Source: Chryseobacterium gleum (GTDB taxonomy: Bacteria > Bacteroidota > Bacteroidia > UBA10329). From it: 5,639 nucleotides of DNA. Positions 1-5,639 of the stretch are shown in pieces. Under the pieces are notes generated by a model. That model saw only the letters and a list, made by a program, of their open reading frames with translations. It was not told where the DNA came from and made no database searches. The position numbers were made by a program, and so were the translations under genes. Positions within the stretch are counted from its first letter, which is position 1. The number at the start of each line of letters is the position of its first letter. The DNA is taken from positions 1-5,639 of the forward strand of contig CAMCFW010000162.1 in NCBI GenBank assembly GCA_945874195.1, written 5' to 3'.

Positions 1-1434
1 CTTGGTTATTTCCTGGATGAGAAAGAAATCGATGAACGAATTCACGTCAACGTATTTCCGATATCCGGTATCGGGTTGCATGAATGTGGAATCGAGAAGC
101 GATTGCTCCCAATCATAAACGAATTGTTGGATGTAGGCTTCCTGTTCGATAGTGATGGTGTCGCGGTTCGGATAATCGTATTGGAATGGGGTTGTCTTGG
201 GTTGTCCCTGAAAATCGGTGACATGCGAAGCCCAATCGTACTGACCGCTTCCAGTGGTCTTGTCCACTTTGATGATGTATCCACCGGTAAGCGAATCTCC
301 AGCGTTGTCATCGCCATCCATCTTGTCAATATCAACACGATCGTTGTCCCACTTTATCTGCTCTAAAAGGATATAAACCCCTTGATATTGGCCATCGAGA
401 AAAACCTCGCAGAATTCTGTGCGTGTGGTGTACCAACCCATGGCACGCCACCAATTGTAGGTAAGGTAATTGCGCATCAAGGTCTTGTCGCTGTAGGGCG
501 CGTGCAAGATCCAATCGTTTTCAATGGGCATGCCTAGCAAAGACACATCGAGCGAATTGTTCAATACGTCCTGCGTTTCGAAAGCGTACTGTTTCTTTGG
601 AAATCCTTGCGAGCTGGACCCCCTGACTTCAATGTTCACCAGCCCGTCATAGCCGTTGTATGGGTCGTTGGGCGAATTGAGCTGTCCGACCCCATTGTCT
701 ATAATGCCCATTTCTATCACGATGCGCGGGTCGTCAGGAATTTGCTGGCCTTGTGTATTGAGCATTACCAAAGGAAGATTTGAAAAGAACTCGACAGGAG
801 GAGTGAACCAAGCTGGCAAGACCTGATAAACCATCTGGTTGGAAGAGGTTCCGACAAATAGGAACGGCCGGCAACTCAGGTCAGAAGAATTGTTCGACCG
901 GTTGTGGGCCTGAACGGCCAAGGTATTTGTTCCTGCCACGAGTAGATTGACATCGATCTGAATTCCTTCGGGCACGCCTCCGGCATATAGCAATGCTTCA
1001 TGATCGCCCGTGGCGAAATCGCTGAAAGCAACATTCGACCCAATGGCACCCATGTTTCTCCGTGCCACTTCTGTTCCGTTCAAAAAGGCGACATAACCAT
1101 CATCGTAATCAATGCTCAGTATCAAACTGACAAGATCAGCCTGGTTCGAAACCTGAAACTGATGACGCAAATAAACCGAGTTGCCAACGATAAGGGTGCT
1201 GTCATCTCCGTCTGCTCTACCGAACCCGCCCGTTCCAACTTCCCACGAATTGTCGTTGAAAGAGGCCGCGTGCCAATTGCCTGGAACCGGTGCGACCGGG
1301 TCAAGATAATTCAAGGAGGCTGAATCATAAACCAGTGTTTCCCAATGGTGGATGGGCTGCCCGAAGATCTGTGAAACGAACAGCAGAGATACAGCTGACA
1401 GGAAAACGGACAATTGTGCATGTGCTAATTTCAT
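1..1434 (-). CDS. CotH kinase family secreted protein, C-terminus beyond window
   Basis: The frame is open from ATG at 1434 to the left edge (478 codons, no stop), so the 3' end is missing. Residues 1-25 form a signal peptide (MKLAHAQLSVFLSAVSLLFV, then SQIFGQ), so the product is exported. Residues about 30-195 look like the beta-sandwich module often found ahead of CotH domains: a W-x-x-G-x-x-GFG stretch (64-72), then YLRHQF and DYDDGYVAFLNGTEVARRNM (109-128). From about 215 the CotH domain begins: VRGSSSQGFPKKQY (270-283), ENDWILHAPYSDKTLMRN (305-322), EVFLDGQYQGVYILLEQIK (343-361), GGYIIKVDK (384-392) and DVNSFIDFFLIQEITK (463-478). CotH proteins are Fam20C-like atypical kinases; K280/K281 probably lie in the nucleotide-binding strand (inference). 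The window stops just before the usual N-V-D-x-Y and W-D-x-D catalytic/metal motifs, so activity cannot be judged. A T9SS sorting tail may follow outside the window. The start is supported by the signal peptide and an A-rich leader (AGAAAGAAAA). It begins 32 bases after the DUF2804 gene, with no obvious promoter between, suggesting one transcript. The family call is strong; the substrate is unknown. Confidence 0.9.
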   Translation of the reverse strand, partial: MKLAHAQLSVFLSAVSLLFVSQIFGQPIHHWETLVYDSASLNYLDPVAPVPGNWHAASFNDNSWEVGTGGFGRADGDDSTLIVGNSVYLRHQFQVSNQADLVSLILSIDYDDGYVAFLNGTEVARRNMGAIGSNVAFSDFATGDHEALLYAGGVPEGIQIDVNLLVAGTNTLAVQAHNRSNNSSDLSCRPFLFVGTSSNQMVYQVLPAWFTPPVEFFSNLPLVMLNTQGQQIPDDPRIVIEMGIIDNGVGQLNSPNDPYNGYDGLVNIEVRGSSSQGFPKKQYAFETQDVLNNSLDVSLLGMPIENDWILHAPYSDKTLMRNYLTYNWWRAMGWYTTRTEFCEVFLDGQYQGVYILLEQIKWDNDRVDIDKMDGDDNAGDSLTGGYIIKVDKTTGSGQYDWASHVTDFQGQPKTTPFQYDYPNRDTITIEQEAYIQQFVYDWEQSLLDSTFMQPDTGYRKYVDVNSFIDFFLIQEITK

Positions 1435-1466
1435 TTTTCTTTCTGTGCCTTGAATTATTGCGACCC

Positions 1467-2528
1467 TTAGGCCCGTAGGTAAAAATCCTCGCCCATCCCA
1501 AACATTTCCTTGATCTCCACCTTCTGACCATCGCGGTTTTTGATGAATCCGTTGAAAAAGCCGTACGGTCCCTGATACTTGCTTCGAAGAATGAGCAGGT
1601 TCACGTCAACTGCCGTATGAATGACGGGCCTGAACTCAAGATTGACCATGCCATGTTCGTCCTTCACATGCCAATTTCCCTTATAGCCATCGGGTCGGGT
1701 CACTTTTATGGGTGGGAGCGCGGTCAGTTTACCATCGTGCCATAGGCAGTTCTCGTTGTTCTTTTCGTGGTCGAGGATCTGATTGTCGGTGCAGTTGAAA
1801 CCGATGAGTTTCCCTTCCGCATCGCGGCCCATTCCGGTCACCCAATCGTAAACGGTCGGATAGGGATAATAGCCTTTGTGGTCGTCAATGATGAGCTGGC
1901 TGATCTTTTCGGGGAATGCGATCACGTCCTTCCCGAACTGAATGCTACCCGAAACCGGCATCAGGCATTTGTGCGAATACATGGCGCGTTTCTCCGAAAA
2001 TGGCATACAGACAACCATCGGTTCGTAGCGTTTGACATCATGATCTCCCTTGAATTTCGCCTCCAGATCGGGCAGTCCTTTCTGGTTTCGGATGGAGGCG
2101 GTGAGTTCCAAAAGATTGCTGTTCAGATCGTGCTTTGCAACAAGGCTGAAATTCTTACTGAGGTAAGATGATGCGGTTCCGAAAAGACCAGTTGCAACAT
2201 CAATAGACCAAGGGGCCACCTTCTTCTCGTAGCGGTATTTACGGTTGTTGACAATGTCGTAAACGATGAATTGCACCAACGATATCTTCTTGGCGTTGTA
2301 AATGGCCACCATCACGAAGTGCGTTCCGTTACTGATCTGAAACGCCTGCCATTCGCGAAGCTGCATCCACCTCAGTCCCTTGGTCAATGGTAACTTGTAA
2401 GGCCGATCGGCATCGATCAGGTTGGGATCCTTGATCGGGGCATCAAACGAACCGAACGTGAACTTCCCTTCATGATAAAGTCGCTCCGGTGCAGTTTTCA
2501 GCAACCGCTGGTAAGTTGGGTGACTCAT
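1467..2528 (-). CDS. DUF2804 family protein
   Basis: This is a complete 353-residue protein with no signal peptide or membrane segment, so probably cytoplasmic. It matches the pattern I know for DUF2804 (PF10974) from end to end: an early G-x-F-x-x-P-I-K-D-P-N-L-I-D stretch (about 26-39), LREWQAFQI (57-65), IDDHKGYYPYPTVYDW (214-229), then TGMG, GFNCTDNQ (243-250), NNENCLWHDGK (257-267), W286 with VKDEHGMVNLEFRP (288-301), and a C-terminal G-x-G-E-D-F-Y-L-R. The invariant-looking D/H/Y/W residues cluster in the second half, as in a beta-rich, lipocalin-like fold; a relation to the AttH/CrtC superfamily is my tentative inference. No biochemical function is established for the family to my knowledge. 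The ATG at 2528 follows a Bacteroidota -7 box by only 4 bases, so translation may start leaderless. The stop is 32 bases before the CotH-like gene on the same strand, which suggests an operon. Confidence 0.85.
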   Translation of the reverse strand: MSHPTYQRLLKTAPERLYHEGKFTFGSFDAPIKDPNLIDADRPYKLPLTKGLRWMQLREWQAFQISNGTHFVMVAIYNAKKISLVQFIVYDIVNNRKYRYEKKVAPWSIDVATGLFGTASSYLSKNFSLVAKHDLNSNLLELTASIRNQKGLPDLEAKFKGDHDVKRYEPMVVCMPFSEKRAMYSHKCLMPVSGSIQFGKDVIAFPEKISQLIIDDHKGYYPYPTVYDWVTGMGRDAEGKLIGFNCTDNQILDHEKNNENCLWHDGKLTALPPIKVTRPDGYKGNWHVKDEHGMVNLEFRPVIHTAVDVNLLILRSKYQGPYGFFNGFIKNRDGQKVEIKEMFGMGEDFYLRA

Positions 2529-2532
2529 GTTG

Positions 2533-2540
2533 CGAAGGTA
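2533..2540 (-). promoter_or_regulatory. Putative Bacteroidota -7 promoter box (TACCTTCG) for the DUF2804 gene
   Basis: On the minus strand TACCTTCG is followed by CAAC and then the ATG at 2528. It fits the TAnnTTTG -7 consensus of the Bacteroidota housekeeping sigma factor with one mismatch. No good TTTG -33 box is seen; the nearest TTG is about 25 bases upstream, longer than the usual 19-21. If real, transcription would start at or within a few bases of the ATG, giving a leaderless or nearly leaderless mRNA, and would drive both the DUF2804 and CotH-like genes. Confidence 0.45.
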
Positions 2541-2581
2541 AAATGATTTGTGAAGTTTATTCCATCAATACCTCGCGAACC

Positions 2582-2612
2582 TGTGCAGAACCCGAATTCA
2601 GGTTTTTGCACA
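2582..2612. promoter_or_regulatory. 31-base near-palindrome upstream of the DUF2804 gene
   Basis: The outer arms TGTGCA (2582-2587) and TGCACA (2607-2612) are perfectly complementary. Inside them AACC (2589-2592) pairs with GGTT (2601-2604), and the centre is the palindrome GAATTC (2594-2599). Unpaired are G2588 against TT 2605-2606, and the C/A pair at 2593/2600. The centre lies about 69 bases upstream of the DUF2804 start, a position suited to an activator or repressor dimer site. A terminator for the upstream genes is less likely, since no T-run follows on the minus strand. A second short dyad, CACAA-A-TTGTG (2609-2619), overlaps its right arm. Confidence 0.4.
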
Positions 2613-2628
2613 AATTGTGAAGATGCCC

Positions 2629-2745
2629 TCATCTCAACACTTCCAATTGCTGAATGAACCGATCATCACCTCTCACAACTTCAAGCACATACATTCCAGC
2701 AACGAATTGATCCATCTGGATCAATAGTTTGTTTGTCCCGACCTT
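2629..2745 (-). pseudogene. Remnant of a T9SS C-terminal sorting domain
   Basis: A minus-strand frame ends at TGA 2629-2631 and is open back to another TGA at 2746-2748. Its last 33 residues read KLLIQMDQFVAG, then MYVLEVVRGDDRF, then IQQLEVLR. This is the pattern of the end of a type A T9SS sorting domain (hydrophobic strand, L/F-x-x-G-x-Y-x-L-x-V, charged turn, final basic residue). There is no plausible start, no signal peptide, no passenger domain and no P-N-P motif, so it cannot be a working gene. It lies directly downstream of an intact T9SS cargo gene that already has its own sorting domain and stop. I infer it is what is left of a second cargo gene after deletion or recombination. The alternative is a chance frame, which the ordered match over about 30 residues makes less likely. 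Confidence 0.6.
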
Positions 2746-2748
2746 TCA

Positions 2749-2835
2749 AGATGTGTTCGAAATGGAGTGCGAGGGGTGCCAAACACCGCAACGCTGACCC
2801 ATCGTCAGAAACCCATCCGCATCCGCGCTGGCTTC
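2749..2835. repeat. GC-rich, internally repetitive intergenic segment, possible dispersed element
   Basis: This stretch separates the intact secreted-protein gene from the sorting-domain remnant and is visibly richer in GC than the DNA to its left. It contains the hexamer ATCCGC twice in tandem (2815-2826), the heptamer ACCCATC twice at a 14-base offset (2797-2803 and 2811-2817), and a small hairpin GGTG-ccaaa-CACC (2775-2787). One minus-strand frame is open across it (reading for example GFLTMGQRCGVWHP) and ends at TGA 2746-2748, but has no convincing start or domain. It may be a short dispersed element or degraded coding DNA; one window cannot show whether other copies exist. Confidence 0.3.
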
Positions 2836-2854
2836 GTTGGTAAGCAATGAACTT

Positions 2855-5113
2855 CTACTCTACGACCAATCGCACAGAAACGACATCTTCTACCGTCTTC
2901 CATTGGAGGAGATAAATCCCGGGAACCGGCTCAAGAATTCGCAACCTGCCATCGTTGTCCATCACTTCCACACCTATGCGCCTTCCCAGCATATCGTTCA
3001 CTGTCAGGTCTTCCATTGGGCCCGCACCTTCTACCCTAAAGATGCCGTTCGATGGGTTCGGAAATACTTTCAGTGACGGACGTGAAGGATCGCCTATTGC
3101 GGTTGATCCGCCTACGGTTATGGTGACCACTTCAAAACAGTCGTTGGCATCCGTCACTGTCACTTCATAGTCTCCAGCATCCAGACCGCTCACCGCTGTG
3201 CCGGTCTCTCCATTTGACCAAGAAGCTGAATAAGGGCTCGCTCCACCGCTTATCGTAAGGAAAACGGCCCCAGTGCCTGTCCCGTCATCATCCACCACGG
3301 TGCTGTTCACAACAATCTGAGCGGGCTGGTTCAGCGTCACCGACAGCGCTACGCTGCAGCCCTGTCCATCATTCACGCTAAGCACATAGACCCCTGCCTC
3401 AAGACCGGACGGACTTTGTACATTCCCTATGCCATGGTCCCAGTTGAAGACATATTCTGGTTGACCACCCTGAACAGCAGTAGTAATGCTACCATCCGAT
3501 CCCCCGTAGCAGCTTGGCTGAACAATGCTTTGTGCCCCGACAGAAAATCCACCGCATACCCCTGTCATGCGGGCGCCAACCAGTAGTTCCGTGGTGCTGT
3601 TCTCACGGAACTCGGTCCAGCTGCCACCAATGAACTCAAAACTCTGTTGCGAGATTGGGCCGGCCATCTCTGTTCCCAGCTGAATGCTCGGATTTGGAAG
3701 ATGGATCCATGCGATGATGATCGGGCCCGAGGTTATCTCTATGGGAGTGGTCAGATCGAATGTTGACCAAGTACCCGTCAGATAAGACCCTGCTGAGACG
3801 GTCTGCGTATGAATAACCGTGCCCGGCATACCGTCCCCGCCATCTGCCGCCATTATCTGTAGTGTGAACTGCTGGGAGACACCATCCAAAAAGAGGTCTA
3901 CAGCATTCAGCGTTGCGGGATACGAGGGAGGTGACATGGCCACGCCAAGGCCGCTCTCGCTTATCCCACTGCCCCAGCTCACCACTCCTGTAGGCGGGTT
4001 GCCTGTGGCGTAAGACAGGATGAAGTCGCCTTGCGACATGTCCACTGCGGTTATTTCGGACTGACGCGAATTGTTACCCGGATTGAGATCCTGATTGTTG
4101 ACCGTGGTCACGGTATAAAAATATTGCCCTGCAGCAATAACATTTGTGGCAGGAAAAGCCACGGTGGTGGCCGATCCGGCAGCAAGGCCGTTGTTCAAGG
4201 TCTGGCTTCCGGAATACACCTGGGTCATTCCCAGTGTGCTCATGGTAGCGTTGACAACGATCGGAGAGGTCACATCGGCATTGCCAGCGTTGCTCACTCC
4301 GGCCTGCAGAGACACCTGTGAGCCTGCACTCACAAACTCCCCTTTGCTTACGTTATTCTGATTCCAAAGCGGTTGGATGTCCTGAACCTCAAAGGTCACT
4401 GGGTCGGGATACTCAAAACGGATGGCGAAATTGTTAGGAGGCACAGTCTCTGCCATCACCTGCAGACCGATGCTGCCGGTCACGTTCTCCATGCCGATCA
4501 CAAGGTCCTGACTGCAAGTAGTTACATCATTGAATTCGTTTGGTGACATGTCCAGATACTGGTAGGTGATGCTTCGGTCATTTGCATCAAGTATTACTTG
4601 GAACGTATTGGAGCCTAGGTAACCCGGAGTGGCCGGATTCCACCATGGACAGTCGATGTATGAAACGATGTAGCGGTTATTGGGGGCATCAAAATGATGG
4701 AGCACCTGTGGCGAGGTCAGCCCGGGTTGGCTAATGAGCAGGTCGCTCATGAAAGGCGCCAGAAAATGGTCTGCGGCACCGCTTGCGGTCGGGATTGCCG
4801 GGAAGCAGTGTGCAATATTGGAGGCGGCACTGAAACCGAGCCAGCCATTCGACCCGAATACGATCTTGGTAACGTCAGTCCAATAATACCTGAACACGAT
4901 GCCGCCCATGGTAATGAAAGGGCTCGCATTGTCGTCTGCCAGGCCTGTTACCGGGATGCCGACACTGGAGATGTCAACCCAGTCGAAGACAGGCCCTGAG
5001 GGGTGATTGCTGTTCTTCCATGTGTAGCCAAAGGCATCGGGCCCGCCACTGGTCTGCGCGTTTACTGATACGGTAATGACCAATATGGCGATAAGGGAGT
5101 AGATTTTCTTCAT
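2855..5113 (-). CDS. Secreted modular protein with SprB repeats and T9SS sorting domain
   Basis: This is a complete 752-residue protein. Residues 1-20 are a signal peptide (MKKIYSLIAILVITVSVNAQ) for Sec export. Residues about 22-236 form a beta-rich module with the common D-D-N-A-S, G-x-V-F-R-Y-Y-W and F-G-S-N-G-W-L-G-F motifs (60-94). About 237-358 resembles a CARDB/Ig-like adhesion module (SAGSQVSLQAGVSNAGNADV at 262-281, LNPGNNSR at 343-350). About 362-518 is another beta-rich module that I cannot name. Two SprB-type repeats follow: the first (about 530-597) carries C535 and C586, the second (about 598-667) keeps C659 but lacks the first cysteine. The end (about 679-752), with FPNPSNG (684-690) and PGIYLLQW (731-738), is a type A T9SS sorting domain, cleaved and used for cell-surface attachment or release in this system. 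No enzyme motif is visible, so an adhesin or structural surface role is likely (inference). The start is fixed by the signal peptide. No strong promoter is visible upstream and no clear terminator downstream. Confidence 0.9.
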   Translation of the reverse strand: MKKIYSLIAILVITVSVNAQTSGGPDAFGYTWKNSNHPSGPVFDWVDISSVGIPVTGLADDNASPFITMGGIVFRYYWTDVTKIVFGSNGWLGFSAASNIAHCFPAIPTASGAADHFLAPFMSDLLISQPGLTSPQVLHHFDAPNNRYIVSYIDCPWWNPATPGYLGSNTFQVILDANDRSITYQYLDMSPNEFNDVTTCSQDLVIGMENVTGSIGLQVMAETVPPNNFAIRFEYPDPVTFEVQDIQPLWNQNNVSKGEFVSAGSQVSLQAGVSNAGNADVTSPIVVNATMSTLGMTQVYSGSQTLNNGLAAGSATTVAFPATNVIAAGQYFYTVTTVNNQDLNPGNNSRQSEITAVDMSQGDFILSYATGNPPTGVVSWGSGISESGLGVAMSPPSYPATLNAVDLFLDGVSQQFTLQIMAADGGDGMPGTVIHTQTVSAGSYLTGTWSTFDLTTPIEITSGPIIIAWIHLPNPSIQLGTEMAGPISQQSFEFIGGSWTEFRENSTTELLVGARMTGVCGGFSVGAQSIVQPSCYGGSDGSITTAVQGGQPEYVFNWDHGIGNVQSPSGLEAGVYVLSVNDGQGCSVALSVTLNQPAQIVVNSTVVDDDGTGTGAVFLTISGGASPYSASWSNGETGTAVSGLDAGDYEVTVTDANDCFEVVTITVGGSTAIGDPSRPSLKVFPNPSNGIFRVEGAGPMEDLTVNDMLGRRIGVEVMDNDGRLRILEPVPGIYLLQWKTVEDVVSVRLVVE

Positions 5114-5124
5114 TGGATCTCTTT

Positions 5125-5142
5125 TAGAACGTAACGAATGTA
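5125..5142 (-). promoter_or_regulatory. Tandem TACnTTC direct repeat upstream of the secreted-protein gene
   Basis: On the minus strand TACATTCGT is followed immediately by TACGTTCTA, an exact 9-base period sharing TACnTTC. It sits 11-29 bases before the ATG at 5113. The second copy (TACGTTCT) also resembles a weak -7 box, so it may be promoter, operator or both. LytTR proteins bind direct repeats, but usually with about 12 bases between copies, which does not fit here. Confidence 0.2.
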
Positions 5143-5176
5143 GGATTTAGATGGAAGTATAGACCCCTCCTTTTTA

Positions 5177-5210
5177 AGACGCATTCGAAAGGATACGCCC
5201 TTTTTCGTCT
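5177..5210 (-). terminator. Hairpin-like dyad just after the LytTR regulator gene
   Basis: AGACG (5177-5181) and CGTCT (5206-5210) are perfect arms. Within them CGAAAGG (5186-5192) can alternatively pair with CCTTTTTCG (5199-5207), bulging two bases. The dyad begins 2 bases after the regulator's stop codon, where a terminator would be expected. The strand downstream (TTAAAAAGGAGGGG) has no U-run, so it is not a canonical intrinsic terminator; it could be a weak terminator or an mRNA-end stabiliser. Confidence 0.3.
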
Positions 5211-5211
5211 G

Positions 5212-5639
5212 TTAACGTCCCAATCTTTCCATCAGAACAGGAACGCGGTCCATGGACACGCTTACGTGTCGGTTGCCCTGCAGGATGAGATTACCTCCAT
5301 CCGTTTTCACATATTCAGTAATGTGATCGATATTGACGATAAAGGAACGATGACAACGGAAGAATTTCGAACGGTCCGTCAATAGCTGCTCGAAATATTT
5401 GAGGTTTCGACTTGCCAAAACAGAGCTTCCATCATTTAGGAAGATGGTGGCATAGGCCCGTTCTCCTTTCAAATAGAGAATATCGGCATGGTCGATGAAG
5501 CGATAGCCGTTCAGCTGTGGAACTGCCAATTTTGAGTTCGATTCCGAATTCAAATTTTGGCGCAAGAGTTCGAGCGGCTGCAACTCCCTTTTATTGCGGT
5601 TAACCACTCGGGTAACAGCAGCCCGCAATTCGACCGGTG
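5212..5639 (-). CDS. LytTR family DNA-binding response regulator, N-terminus beyond window
   Basis: The frame is open from the right edge to TAA at 5212-5214, giving 141 complete codons. The first visible residues, PVELRAAVTRVVNRNKRE, look like the last helix of a CheY-like receiver domain, so the gene starts outside the window; the TTG at 5628 lies inside this helix and is not a real start. A linker (about 20-35) leads to a complete LytTR domain (about 36-135 of the visible part): NGYRFIDHADILYLKGERAY, SRNLKYFEQLL, FFRCHRSFIVNIDHI and a final VSMDRVPVLMERLG. These are the hallmark beta-strand motifs of LytR/AlgR-type regulators, which bind direct repeats in promoters, usually under control of a membrane histidine kinase such as LytS/YehU types. 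The phosphorylated aspartate and conserved lysine are not visible. The secreted-protein gene begins 98 bases downstream on the same strand; whether it is a target is unknown. Confidence 0.9.
   Translation of the reverse strand, partial: PVELRAAVTRVVNRNKRELQPLELLRQNLNSESNSKLAVPQLNGYRFIDHADILYLKGERAYATIFLNDGSSVLASRNLKYFEQLLTDRSKFFRCHRSFIVNIDHITEYVKTDGGNLILQGNRHVSVSMDRVPVLMERLGR

Noticed and set aside
1000..1531. Several short frames on both strands around the CotH-like gene start
   Set aside because: They overlap the CotH-like and DUF2804 coding regions in other frames, and none has motifs or a leader.
1767..2171. Plus-strand open frame of 134 codons
   Set aside because: It lies entirely opposite the DUF2804 gene, whose protein matches its family across this region; the plus-strand product shows no recognisable domain.
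2582..2612. Rho-independent terminator for the secreted-protein gene
   Set aside because: The dyad is over 240 bases past the stop, its pairing is interrupted, and no T-run follows on the minus strand; an operator-like reading fits better.
2837..3076. Plus-strand frame of 79 codons extending from the intergenic gap
   Set aside because: Most of it is antisense to the T9SS sorting domain of the secreted protein; there is no recognisable product or upstream signal.
4031..4361. Overlapping plus-strand open frames of 96 and 71 codons
   Set aside because: Both are antisense to the CARDB-like region of the secreted protein and have low-complexity, unfamiliar products; they are shadows of the Gly/Ser/Thr-rich coding strand.
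5626..5639. Loss of the receiver-domain conserved lysine before the visible proline
   Set aside because: The codon before the first visible proline cannot encode Lys, but the proline better aligns with a K-P-x-x-P-x-E-L pattern, so the real K-P pair is probably outside the window.

Overview
The window looks like a stretch of a Bacteroidota genome, most likely a marine or freshwater Flavobacteriales-type organism. I infer this from a large secreted protein with SprB-type repeats and a type IX secretion (T9SS) C-terminal sorting domain, A-rich gene leaders instead of strong Shine-Dalgarno sites, a TAnnTTTG-like promoter box almost touching a start codon, and a LytTR-family regulator. Every gene I can support is on the minus strand, so the biological order runs from the right end to the left.

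Right end: positions 5639-5212 hold the C-terminal part of a LytTR-type DNA-binding response regulator whose N-terminus lies outside the window. A 98-base gap with a hairpin-like dyad follows. Then comes a complete 752-residue secreted modular protein (5113-2855): signal peptide, N-terminal beta-sandwich module, CARDB-like module, a second unassigned beta-rich module, two SprB repeats and a T9SS sorting domain.

Middle: 2529-2854 (326 bases) has no intact gene but is not empty. Reading leftward it holds a GC-rich, internally repetitive stretch (about 2835-2749), a leftover C-terminal tail of a second T9SS cargo protein (2745-2629) without a start or body, a 31-base near-palindrome (2612-2582), and a promoter box ending 4 bases before the next start codon.

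Left: a complete DUF2804-family protein of 353 residues (2528-1467) is followed after 32 bases by a secreted CotH-kinase-family protein (1434 to the left edge, 478 residues visible, C-terminus missing). The short gap without a visible promoter suggests the two are co-transcribed.

The secreted proteins fit a cell-surface or secretome theme. The window shows no direct functional link between the DUF2804 protein and the CotH-like protein beyond their arrangement. I see no RNA genes, CRISPR array, transposase or intact mobile element.
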